From: Onchocerca volvulus
Taxonomy: Eukaryota > Nematoda > Chromadorea > Rhabditida > Onchocercidae
Assembly (NCBI GenBank): GCA_000499405.2
Contig: HG738138.1
Coordinates: 6,322,888 to 6,386,887 of the forward strand
Reading direction: 5' to 3'
Length of the DNA: 64,000 nucleotides
Shown here: positions 50,101 through 61,211 of the stretch, in pieces
How positions within the stretch are numbered: position 1 is the stretch's first letter
Layout of the letters: each line of letters starts with the position of its first letter
Notes under the pieces: model-generated
Databases searched by the model: none
What the model was told of the DNA's origin: nothing
The model's input: only the letters and a program-made list of their open reading frames with translations
Program-made: the position numbers and the translations under genes

Positions 50101-50415
50101 AAAGCCTGAAAAACTGGATCTTTTCAACCATTTTTGTGCTCAGAATAATGCTACAACTATGTAAAAAAAATAAAGCTTGAATCAAGATATTAGGTAAATT
50201 TTCTTCATTACTGTTATTACTTGAACTTTCTAAGCCTATGTTCCATAGGTTTTAACAAACGGTAAATTCGAAATCTAACGAGAACAAACTTGTTCTGCAA
50301 TGGGTACTCGAGTTATTTCTTCGATAACACATTGTAGTTTATAAACCGAACCAAGTGCAACAGATACTTCTAAAGCCTGCAGCGAACCTTCGTTCACATA
50401 AAATACGTAAAACAT
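41116..50415 (-). CDS. epg-7: RB1CC1/FIP200-like autophagy scaffold (EPG-7, ATG11 family)
   Basis: About 1,157 residues in 26 exons (high to low): 50415-50290, 50105-49937, 49631-49477, 49383-49225, 49121-48966, 48772-48697, 48572-48434, 48250-48180, 48078-47935, 47780-47619, 47541-47317, 47210-47011, 46728-46569, 45530-45387, 45237-45175, 45014-44940, 44850-44638, 44472-44366, 44182-44086, 43967-43830, 43448-43372, 43300-43203, 42872-42778, 42619-42453, 41518-41354 and 41209-41116. The N-terminus is the ubiquitin-like fold (MFYVFYVNEGSL, LLVSGGEGL, ESNPLFLF). The middle is coiled coil (EISQLREQQSSAEN, YELALERQVSSHSEEIK). The C-terminus is the claw domain (VLIVWSEPHNAYILF, VSPIFHFVKESSL, VGTKFYRVEV), which binds autophagy receptors. 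FIP200 scaffolds the ULK1/UNC-51 initiation complex. Human RB1CC1 is longer (1,594). The 48966/48772 junction is out of phase and unresolved; the intron after 42453 has a GC donor. Confidence 0.92.
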
Positions 50416-50440
50416 TAAGCCGCTCAATGGTAATGCCGCA

Positions 50441-50450
50441 TACCCTGAAA
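50441..50450 (-). promoter_or_regulatory. Possible trans-splice acceptor before the epg-7-like start
   Basis: On the minus strand, TTACATTTCAG ends at 50445, 29 bases upstream of ATG 50415-50413. TTTCAG directly ahead of a start codon is the usual spliced-leader acceptor in nematodes. An ordinary 5' UTR intron is the alternative. Confidence 0.4.
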
Positions 50451-53400
50451 TGTAATGAATATTAGTGTACTAACTGAATATTTCTATGCACCGTAGTTTA
50501 CATATCTAATTGCGTGTCTTGCCAAAAACATGCAGAAATTTCCGAGGAGAAAAAAGCTCGGTGAGTAAAACTATGAACCACAAAAAGTTAAATGAAAGAA
50601 AATATGCATGTGAAGTTAGTAATTATGAAAGTCCTTCACCTTAATATACAATTATAAAATTTGCAATCCCTTTGATTCTTATCCATAATATATTATTCTT
50701 ATCCATAGTATCCATAATATTATGGGCTATTAAAATATAATAAGAAGGAAAACATAAATAGTATACATATAAAAGAATAAAAATGAATACAACTATAAAA
50801 GACAGAATAAAAATTAATACAAATACATAAAAATAAAAAAATAAATACAAATATATAGAAAAAAAAAGAATAAAAATAAAACAAATATATACTTTTAGCG
50901 CATAACCAATAAAGCTCAAAAACATTAAGAAGTAAACGAAATAGTTAAATAATGAAGATACAATTATTTCATGAGAATAAATTGCCTCTTCAATGTTATC
51001 GATTAGAATTCAGCAATCCTATGAAAGCGATGCTGTGACCATAATACCATGTCAACCGTTCATAATTCGAGAGAGACAGACAAACCATAACGCAAAACCT
51101 AATAAACCATCGATTTCAGAACAGAACGAATAAAACCAAAGTATGCCGAAACGTACTTGCTGCACCCCTCCAAAACAGAAATAAGGAAGAAATGGAGTGT
51201 GCTGGATCTGTTGCATGCAACATTTCATACCGAACACATTGATTGGGACTGGTCGAGGAAACGACGAGCGTAGAACAATCTTACCAATGGCAGTTATCAT
51301 ATCATATCGATATCAAATCAATATCATCGCTCACTGCACTTTGATTCTTTCCGTATAGATCTTTTCTTTAGGATGACTGCTTGTAATCATTGCCCATTTG
51401 TATACATTCTCGTATATGTACATAGTATGTTTTGTAGTAACATTCCTGGATTTCTGATAACATCCTGAGGTGCATGGGAACAATTTAGTTCCAACATCAA
51501 GGAGCAGTAAGAATGTGCTAAATTACTCATACATCTTGAAAATTCATGAATGCCTGGTCATAAAATTTCTTAGCTTACCCATTAAAAAAAAAAAAAAAAA
51601 AAAAAAAAAACTCCAACAATCAAAAATCAAGGGCATTTAAAAAAATGTTCATCAGATCGAATATGAAACATCTGCATTATTTTTTTTGTGGAGTTTCTTT
51701 GCTATTCCCACGAATTCGAAGCGATATTAGGAAAATGAGCTCTAGAATTTGGTATCCTGTGGAATACTATTCATGAAGAGTTAAATGCGCTTTATGCTTC
51801 AGTTTACTATTGATTGCTTCTGAATTTGTTTTATTCAGGATCCATAGTCACAAAACCAACTCTGAGTCTTCAAGCTCGTAATGATCCTCTTTGAGAAATA
51901 ACGTATTCAAGAAATGGTATTTTTGCTGTGCACAGTTTTAATCCTGAGCTACAAAATGATAAAGTTCCTTATCATTATTAAAAAACAAATTTTTTCTCTG
52001 CTTGTTTCGTAAAAACAATAAAGGAATACGCTTGACAACGAACAAAGTAGTTTTCTTTTCTGAAAAAGGTAATTTTTTCCTAAGAAAAGTTCTGTGAATT
52101 GATATTGATCATCATTTATAAAAATATAAAAAGTTGATATATTTAAGAAGAAATGCGAGATTTCATTTCTAGAAATCATTTTACTTAATCGAAAATGCTC
52201 TTCTGATTTCTGATTTTTTTGTATTTTTGCAAACGTTTGTTAAAACAGAACTCGTGCTCACTTTTTTTTTTTTCTTTTTTCATAAAAAAAATTCGTTGAA
52301 AAATTTCAAGATGATCCCTACAAAGGACATCTTTTTTTGTGTTTCACAAATCGTTATATAATACTGCCGACAGTTCTGAGATAGAGGGTTGGAAGTTAAG
52401 GTGAAGAATCTAAATTTGGTATATTTTATGATGAATCACACACACATTTCATTCGCCATTGTCTTACTGTGAATAAACATGTGCCTTCTTTCGATCGTCT
52501 CCACCAATATTTCTATTGTAAGAAATGATAAAAAGATAATACAAAGAGAACTGAATAATAATAATCATACGAGGAGAGCTGGTCTACAATATTTTGAAAC
52601 ATTTTTGAGTATTTTTTTCAAGCAAGATGAAGGAAACACGGGGTATGGATGTTGAAGTTCTTCTGACCGGAGTTTCATTCCACGCAATATTGTGAGGAAT
52701 CAATTGGACGCGAAGGAAAACTGATAAAATATTACTATTTAATAAGAGCAAATGAGGGAAATTACCCCAGTAGCTCTTAAGTTATAAAAATTATAAAATA
52801 TTAGTTCTTTTGATTGAACTAAGGGCTGAGTGGTTATGTTCAAAAATTCCGCCATGCATTAGACTTCACTATGGCAACTAAAAAGTTGATTAGACAAGGA
52901 ATTCTTTTAATACAAGCAATTATTAAATAAAAAACGAGCCAGATTTCTTTACCTAATAATTCCAATCATTTCTTACCCAAAAATTAGAGTATTGTGAATT
53001 TGATCCCAGTAGAATATATTTAAAATACGCAATGACTTGATCATATTAATTTTATTAGATATTATTTTGGAAAACAACGTTATTTAAATCTATTCCGCTA
53101 GACCAGTTTTTGTACTGTGAAAAAAGTAGCAGAATAGTGATGCGTAACATATTATAGCTTTTAAATAACACAATCAAAGCAGCCTGAAAACGAATTACTG
53201 TGATATCTCTATGCAACTGGTAATTCGTGGAAGATGAAACATTCAAGTAAATACCGCATTTACTGATCATTAGAGTCATATCTTTGACTACTGAATTTGA
53301 GTGAGAAAGATTAACCTCCAAATATAGATTATATTCTGCGAAATAAATTGGTCGATAGGTCAACAAATTATTACTTCGATACTTCCGGCCGTTAAAACAA

Positions 53401-55833
53401 ACCGATTTTTCAAAGAATGATTTATGAAGAGTATACTGTATAAAGTTAAGAGGAATGTTTCTAAAGTTGGATCTCACTTAGAAATACACCACTTTTTGAT
53501 TGAAGACTTGATACATCTGATATATTTTTGGTACTTTCTTCTGCAAACCAATTTGCAACATACAGTGACTTAGACTTCATCTTTGAGTCTAACAGAATGA
53601 TAATTGAAAAATGAAATTAACCGCAAGAGTTTAACCCAAAACAAGTAGCGTTAACTTCCTCCTCTAAAAACTCATGCACTTCCGCCATTTAGTATTCAAA
53701 AGCTATCTTGCTCAATGATGACAAATGGAAGAACAATATCATTTCAGAAGTACTGATTTATGAGATGCCACTAATGGCAAATAAGCACCACAATTACAAA
53801 AGACAAGCTGCAACAGGTATTAACTGTCAAGAAATTCCATTTTCAAAAGCAGATTTTGCATAAGGCTATCAATCCATACTGAGTCATTTCCAATCACTTT
53901 ATCAAAAACTAAGGATGTAAATGGACTCTTTCATACTCTGAGGTCTTCAAAATTTTACGTAGTACAGTTGATGTTAAGGTAGCTAAACAGTCATTCAACA
54001 GTGTTTTTTTCTCAGGTAAATATCGAAACATTCACTTCTTAAAAAATTACTAGAGACGATCAAAAACATGATTGAATAAATTCGCGTAAAAAGCGAAATT
54101 AACTATGACAGTCAAGAGAAGTTGACATATCGTATACCTTGTCAGTGTTGATATCACTTCGCTTTGATTTTGGATTAATATTACCATTGCTAAATCAATA
54201 TGTCCTGTACACTGTACATTTAGTCTGTTTTATTTATGGCTGAACAGTCTGTTCAGCCATAAATGAAACTGGGTTGAGAGAAAGAAATCAAAACTTAGCA
54301 GACTAAGATGTAGTTAACGAGTCGTAATAAGTTTCTATATTTTACATTAAAAAAAAAAAAAAAAAGAACTCAATAAAATCATTTTACTTAATTACACATT
54401 GGGAAATCAAAGTAGTAATGAACAATTCACTGGTACACGTAGAACGATTCACTTCGAAATAAAGGGATATATTCCCGTACAGCAGCAACAACTAAATCAG
54501 AATTTGGCACGGTTAAGTCGCAATGATCTACAGATATCCATTATACAAACAATATGAAACTAATAAGAGTTATACATCAGAAAGGAAGTTGTTATAAATC
54601 GTTATAACGACACTGCAAACGGAAACAGCAAAATTCTACAGGCTTAATAAAATAATATCAGTAGGACGGAGTGAAGTCATATGACGGAGCAAAATTGAAT
54701 GACCCGAACTCATTTTCAAAATTGGAATAGCTGTTGTGGATGCATCAATTTATTGAAGAATGTTATTGTATAATGTATATGACTGAAAAATATATGAAAT
54801 ATATAAAACAGCTATATATAAAAAATATATGAAATATATTAAAAAAAACAGCGTCTCAGTCATGTATAAACGGAATTAAGTTTAACAAAAAAAAAAAAAA
54901 ATCATGTAAATGTGCAGACCACAATATAACTGTTGTGCACATTGATTTTTCTAATTTTTAATCTCACAAACCAGTTCATCCTTTTGTACTTAATTCTTTA
55001 GTTTTCTAAAATTTACTCGTTCTTTAATGTCTGTGAAACCCATAATCGATCTGGCTTAAGAGACTCAATCAACCACTTTTTAAAAATGATTCTTACTGCT
55101 AGAATTAAAAATCTTTTTCGTTTTTTCCTCCACCCCTTACCTTCACTGTCAATCTTGATCACCACTACCTCATGAATACTGAGTTTGATTTTTCTATTGC
55201 GATCGCTTTCCAATCCATAGCCTTTTCAAACTGAGTATATAAATCCAAATCTTTCAAAAGAATCAATATGACAATTTTCCTAGACAAAACATGAGTCCAG
55301 ATTTAAAACCTCTCCCAGTGCACCGCTCACTCGGAAATGAGGTATAAAATACTTAGATGTAGAGTTAAGATCCGGTAACAAACAGATAAACGCCAAGCAA
55401 ACATGAAAGACAACTAATGAAACCGTTACATACAGATGACATATCATAACTATAGTAGACGGCTAACCGCAACGTATTTTGTAGTATATATGCTCCTTTC
55501 TACTAGTATTTTTTTTGGATGTCTAGAAAAAATGCGACTTATAACATGAACTTCCAAAAATAAGATATGCGAATGGAGCGCAAGCAATCTTTCTCTTATA
55601 ATTGAGAACGCATTAAAAACACAAAAGGAATGACAGCTTTCGAGAACACTTTCTTCCTCAAATATTCTGTACATGATAAGTGGAACACTTGATGAAACAA
55701 TACATAAAATAAACACATACTCACGAAAGAGTCTTGGAATACTGTCACCAACGCCGGGAATTTTAATGTAGTTCCAGTGGATGATACTTGCGAAATAAAA
55801 TAGACGGGTAATATGTGTCGTGAGCAGTTTAAT
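50451..55833. other. Gene-free region between epg-7-like and ILRUN-like genes
   Basis: No exon is recognised on either strand. It holds an A-rich low-complexity tract (about 50740-50890), a slightly GC-richer segment (about 51030-51300), a run of about 27 A at 51584-51610, a 140-codon minus frame at 53477-53055 without a domain, and the hairpin at 54227-54269. Confidence 0.5.
54227..54269. repeat. Near-perfect hairpin, 21-base arms, one-base loop
   Basis: Arms 54227-54247 and 54249-54269 pair at 20 of 21 positions around a single T. The inner 15 bases (TTTATGGCTGAACAG) pair perfectly. It lies far from any gene seen here. Confidence 0.8.
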
Positions 55834-57811
55834 TCACTGTGGAGGTGTACATGGTGTACAGGGAGGCACGTCTGGAGCTTCTTCGATATGAGATATATCA
55901 ATAGGCTCACTTATAGTATTCGGAAATTGACAGTCGTTAACAGACCAAACCTAAAATTAATGAGCAAATAATATAATCATTGACCCCGTAAATACAACCC
56001 GAAGATGTAAAAAAGTAACAGTTAAAGTGAAATTAATTCATTTAGAATCTATAAAAAAAAAAAAGATACTTGTGGAAGTCGACTAACAACAGCGTTGTAT
56101 AAAGATGAGTTTCCACCTTGGTCATGAGCCGTGTCACAGCTTTCGTCCATGCTACTTTCAACACATTCCTGCTGTTCTATAGAATTCTGAAAATTTTTTT
56201 TGTCGATGCAACGGAACAAGAAATCCAACTTCAATTTACTGATGAAGAAAATGGCTATCTCTCCACAGTGAATTTTTTATTGCTTATAAGCCAGATAATT
56301 AACGGCATACTTGGAATTCAACTTACATGAAGTAAAAACATACAATCCTCAAAGTATAATGAAAAAAAAATATATACATATACAATGCTTAAAGTATAAT
56401 GAGTATACCGTTTCCCAGGGAAATATGAAATTTGACAGTTACCAAAATTTCATTATCTTATGTGTGGCTAAATGGTCATTCCTCCGTTTCTTCTATGTGC
56501 TTTTTTGAAATTAAGCGAGTAAAAGAAATTTATAATTAGTTTACCAAGCATATTCTTACTGTTAAATCGATTTCCTCAGTTATTGTATTACAGAAATATC
56601 ATTCAGAAGTATTAAACTAACCTGCATAGTATAGTTAAACGGAAGAGCTCCACCAAAGGGATTCATATTCTGATTTCGTGCAGGAGCAGATGAGCCTAGT
56701 GGAGCAGAAGCTAGCTGCTGTGTGATGCCCAAAACCCCCATATCATCGACAGCTATGATACACCAAATGGACTCTGAAATAGCCAATATAAAGTGAAAGA
56801 TTTGCTAAAATGATTCCGAAGACACCAAAATGTTTTTAACTCGGGAATTACTCAACACTTGCATGTTTTGATGAAATGTTTACCGCCAAATGGAATTCCG
56901 GAACTAGTATTCAGTTGCCACCTGCTTTGATAAATCCCCCTTTCCGCAGGGCTAATCATTTCAATACTGACGTTGATTTCCTTTCCTGGGGCTAAAGGTT
57001 CAATCCAGGATCTGGTGGTATCCGACAGTTTGTCACCTGCAACAAATATTTTTTATAATTTTTTTCTAGAGCAATAATCTAGACTCTTCTTTACGAATCA
57101 AGTGAAACACTTTATAGAGAAATTGTTACGAAATCCAACAGAATTCTAACCTTCCATGTAACACAAAAAACAACCATTGGGCCACCACTCATTTCCTGAA
57201 TTGCGCACACGCCAAGTTTTTGTAAAACGAGTAGAAGGTGGGACGCTTTCACCCTGAAAATCGGCTTATGAAGATGGACTTTGCGCGATATAACAGAATG
57301 AGAAAAAATTAATGTAAGATTAATGGGAAGAGCATGAGCCACGGCTTCATAAAACACACCTCGCCTATTGTGACGTCTTGCACGAACTGCATTGAAGGTA
57401 GCTGTGTTACATATTCAGGAGGAGGCGAACCTGTACCATTTGCACTACCATAATCATAATAAGCTCCTAGAGCAGCTTGCAAATTCCTAAATTGATTGAA
57501 GTCCAAAATAAGTTTTAGTATTCGTAAATAAAAATCGCGTGTTATTTTAAAAGCGAAAAAGTATTGTTTAATACAATTTAGATTTTTATTATGCAATAAA
57601 TTTTTCACCATTGTTGAAAATGTGACCTGAAAAAGGTCAACTGTGCTTACCAGCTATTCATATCAAGGAAAAAAGCGCATGCTTCTGCTGAGAGAGTGTG
57701 ACTATCGCCAAGAACTTGTTGGAATTGCTTTATTAGCACATCACGATCGCTGGTTGCCATACATGAAAGAGCCTGCGATAGTGAGCCATTTACATCGCCA
57801 TCGATATCCAT
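55834..57811 (-). CDS. ILRUN: ILRUN (C6orf106) homologue, UBA-like plus NBR1-type FW domain protein
   Basis: Seven phase-matched exons (57811-57651, 57486-57360, 57253-57151, 57036-56884, 56773-56622, 56186-56070, 55950-55834) encode 309 residues; human ILRUN is 298. Residues 1-70 form the UBA-like region (ATSDRDVLIKQFQQVLG, EACAFFLDM, NLQAALGAYYDY). Residues about 90-195 form the NBR1-like (FW) immunoglobulin fold (FVQDVTIGEGESVPP, TKTWRVRNSGNEWWP, RGIYQSRWQLNTSSGIPFG, LGITQQL). The rest is an acidic, disordered tail ending in a proline/threonine-rich stretch. In mammals ILRUN dampens IRF3/p300-dependent and NF-kB transcription; the nematode role is unknown. A TTTTTCAG at about 57828 on the minus strand could be a trans-splice acceptor. 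The gene lies downstream of, and divergent from, the aldo-keto reductase. Confidence 0.92.
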
Positions 57812-58801
57812 CTCGATAAACACACTAACTGAAAAATAAGATAGTTTACTGCCGAATAATCAATGCCAATAATTCATGTATTACGGTAGGAACATCATAT
57901 GCTTGTTACGAACGCGTGTTTAAAGCAATTAGATGGAATTTTCAGCTCGCCACAGCAATAATCGAAATTGACAAAAATCATTGATTCTGAAAAGATTCTA
58001 TTTTCGTCTGCTATTTGGATGAGAAAACAAACTGGAATATATTTTGCAAATACATAAAATGTGAATCATCCTAAACAATCCATGTGAAAAATCATTTCGA
58101 TGAGGCTAGAAGTCAGTCAAACCCGCAAGCTTCAGGAGAAGTAACACTCCTACCTCCCACCTTAGGAAATCGAAAACCGCGTCCTTGACCTTTAAACACC
58201 AACTTCCATCTTCCCGAAGCCTCGCACATGGTGGAACCTCAATCTACCCAACCTGTCGTCTTCTATAAATTTCAAAACACGTGCAAATCGATGTCGAAGT
58301 TTGCACCAAAACTCGGCTGCCCAGACCCAGTATGCAACTCAATGACGACTAAGGCGGTTTGATAGTGCTGCCCGGCGCATTGTCGTTCCGGTATGTCACT
58401 ACTGTTCTTTTTTGCCGTACTATAATTTATTATCGCTATGGCGATGGAGTAATGATATTTTGTTATTGCATAGGTTTTTGGAGGGATTTGTTCATTTTAT
58501 TCAAATTTTATGGAATTCGAAAGTAGACGGTTGTCGAATCAGTAATTTGTAATTGTAAAATTCTCAATGGCGCTTTCACTGATAGTCTAATTTTCGGCGT
58601 GATAGAAATCACTGATTAGAAAACTACTTTTTCTCTCTCAGTGATCGGCCTTATACAACTTCTGTTTGTGTTACTAACAAGACTGTCCCGAAAATAGAGA
58701 CAGTTTTGATTTCTTTGCCAGTTAAAATCCATAAATAGTACAGGAAAAGAACGAAAGAAAACGACGAAAGGCGCATATCATCAGCGTAAAGAAAATTGGT
58801 G
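57812..58801. promoter_or_regulatory. Shared upstream region of divergent ILRUN-like and AKR genes
   Basis: The two genes start head to head 990 bases apart. The middle, about 58120-58400, is visibly richer in C and G (ACCTCCCACC, GCTGCCCGGCGC) than the flanks, consistent with a bidirectional promoter. No conserved element was identified. ATCATCAG at about 58776-58783 could be a trans-splice acceptor for the + gene. Confidence 0.45.
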
Positions 58802-61211
58802 ATGACTCTTATAAACTGCGTCGGTGGTACTGCTAAGCTAAATACTGGCTTCTCAATACCTATGGTTGGTCTTGGCACCTACAAAATTGTTGGCCAGAGT
58901 ACGATCACCATGGCTGTCGATGCTGCTTTAAAAGCTGGCTATCGATTGTTCGATACAGCCAAATACTACGTAAATGAACCAGAATTGGGTATTGCCCTCC
59001 AAGTAGCCTTTTTCTCTTTTTGTACTTATTCATAATTTACTTTGCATTCACATTTTGCTCCGGTCTGGTCTGTAATAGTCAAGAAATATTTTTAATATTT
59101 CCAACGTAGCATTGAAAATGGACAAAGGCACTGTTTATAGTGTTGAATTCGAATGAAATATTTTCATTGCGATTCCGAAACACATTTCGCAAAGGTTCAA
59201 AACAAAGAAGCAGACCAAAGTGCTAACCTAAATATAACTTCCGATTGCGCAGTCTCTTAAATTTTGTAATTTAAGATGGCTAATTTGGAAGCTTCAGGTC
59301 GAAACAATTTGTTACTTTTTTAGTTTCATTCGGTTCAGCAAAAAAAAAAAAAAAGATGCGTCATTTCAGGAACTGCTTCCAAAGTATAACTTGAAGAGAG
59401 AAGAAATTTTTATCACTACGAAATTTTTCTTAGCCGAAACAAATAATGCCGAGCACGCAAGAAAAATGGTAGATGAATCGCTAAAAAATCTTAAGACAGA
59501 GTAATTTTTTGAAAAGTTTTCCATTTTTGTGATTTAGGCAGAGCTCTTTAACTGAAAGCCAAAAAATTATGTGAAATTCTTACAAATTATCTCATTGGCA
59601 GCTTCCGAATGTTCATGTTTTGACACTTTAACGCTATGTGTATTTCTTACATAAGAAAATGTTGTTTAGATATCTGGATTTAGTTCTTATACATTATCCG
59701 AAGGCTGATACAAGTAAAAATGATGATCCACGAAATCCAGAAAATCGTAAGGACGCCTATTTGGAACTTGAGAAATTAAAAGGTAATCATTTCAGTATAG
59801 CGAGTTGAGACACAAACAGATGCTGTTGTCACTGAAATTAAAATTTCAATGCAGTATTGCAAATTTTTTTTTTTTTCACGGCGAGTACATATGTCCATGT
59901 TTTTTCCTTCGTTAAATGGTTGATAGTGAAATTATTTAGATGAATGCAAAATACGATCAATAGGTGTTTCAAACTACGAAGTTAAGCACATTAAAGAGAT
60001 TCAAAGTTTCGGGCAAATGATGCCTTCCGTGAACCAGGTCGAATTCCACCCTCATTTCATCCGCAGTGAGTTAAGAGATTATTGTAAAAACGAAGGGATA
60101 TTTTTTCAGGTTAGTTTAGCAATAAAGTTCCGAGTTTCAAAACCAATCTTCTTTTAAAAAGCGATAATTTTTATGAAGACAACTGATGAGTTTTTTTTTT
60201 TTGTTAGCCGCTTTTCTCTTTTTGGATGTTTTTTACAACAAGTTTTCTAATTTCTAGGCTTATTCATCACTGGGTAGAAATCATCCTGATCTCATGCGTG
60301 ATTCCGTAATTGTTGAAACAGCAAAAGCACATAACTCGGAACCCCAGGTTGATGTTTCAAGTATTTGTAACACATATTTTTTTGAAAATTTTTGAGAAAA
60401 AAGGGGTTAGGTTTTTTGAATAGTTTCCATTGTAGATGTATTTGTTTTAGCTTGTTGTATTAGCTTGGGCACTGAGTCTTGGTGTTGGTATTATACCGAA
60501 GTCGTCAAATCCAGAACGAGTGATTAATAACTTCAAGGTATAATTTTTAAATATTTTCGTTTAAGAAAGTTTGTGGCTCGACAGATGATTAGTTTAATAT
60601 ATCAAGCTTTTACTATAAGACAGAGAGTAAAGTTTTTCTTAATATTCATAGTCAATTATTAGAATGAAGGAATATATAAGATAAATGAGTGTATAAGACA
60701 CTTTGATTCACAATTCATACCGATTATCAGTTGATGTGAGCTTTGTGTTTTTCTGAAGCAAGATCATTTCTCTTGTATTTATATTGCTGTTTAGAATATT
60801 TATAATTTGAAAAATAAAGTGAAAATCATGACATCATATACTCCGATTTTGAATTTCATAAATACGTATTCTTTAGCATCTTCAGTAGCACTACATATTC
60901 GTTTTATACGGCATTGATATCCGCAGCCGATTCATTCCTTTAAGTACAACTTGAACTCATGCAATACTAACATTTTGCAGAAAATGTTCTTGCATAATGC
61001 TAAAAGCTATGAGAAATTCACACTTGCTTCTGCTTTTATTGTGAAAAAAAGCCATTATTGTTAGGGAGGATTTTGAACACTTTTTGAGATATAATAATGC
61101 TTAATTTTTAAGGTAATTGATATGAAGCTGACAAAAGAAGAAATTGAAAGGATCACAGAATTAAATCGGAATAAGAATTATGTAAGATGTGATGGCTGGA
61201 ATGTGAATTGA
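58802..61211 (+). CDS. Aldo-keto reductase family protein
   Basis: Seven exons (58802-59002, 59370-59500, 59670-59782, 59940-60109, 60258-60347, 60451-60537, 61113-61211) join in phase to give 296 residues, near the usual AKR length of 300-320. This cytosolic NAD(P)H-dependent carbonyl reductase family uses an Asp-Tyr-Lys-His tetrad. Here the Asp and Tyr lie in LFDTAKYYVNEPELG, the Lys in IFITTKFF and the His in LVLIHYPKAD. Signature motifs are MVGLGTYKI, RSIGVSNYEVKHI, VNQVEFHPHF and the cofactor-binding IIPKSSNPERVINNF. The substrate cannot be told. ATG 58802 is the first in-frame start ahead of the conserved N-terminal strand. The C-terminal loop after KLTKEEIERI is short, which would give an open substrate site. 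Confidence 0.92.

Noticed and set aside
50641..50925. 94-codon minus frame, very hydrophobic
   Set aside because: It comes from an A-rich low-complexity tract on the + strand (repeated AATAAAAAT-like units), giving spurious Phe/Ile/Tyr runs.
53055..53477. Naming the 140-codon minus frame as a gene
   Set aside because: No start context, splice partner, domain or conserved motif; the length is not exceptional for this composition.
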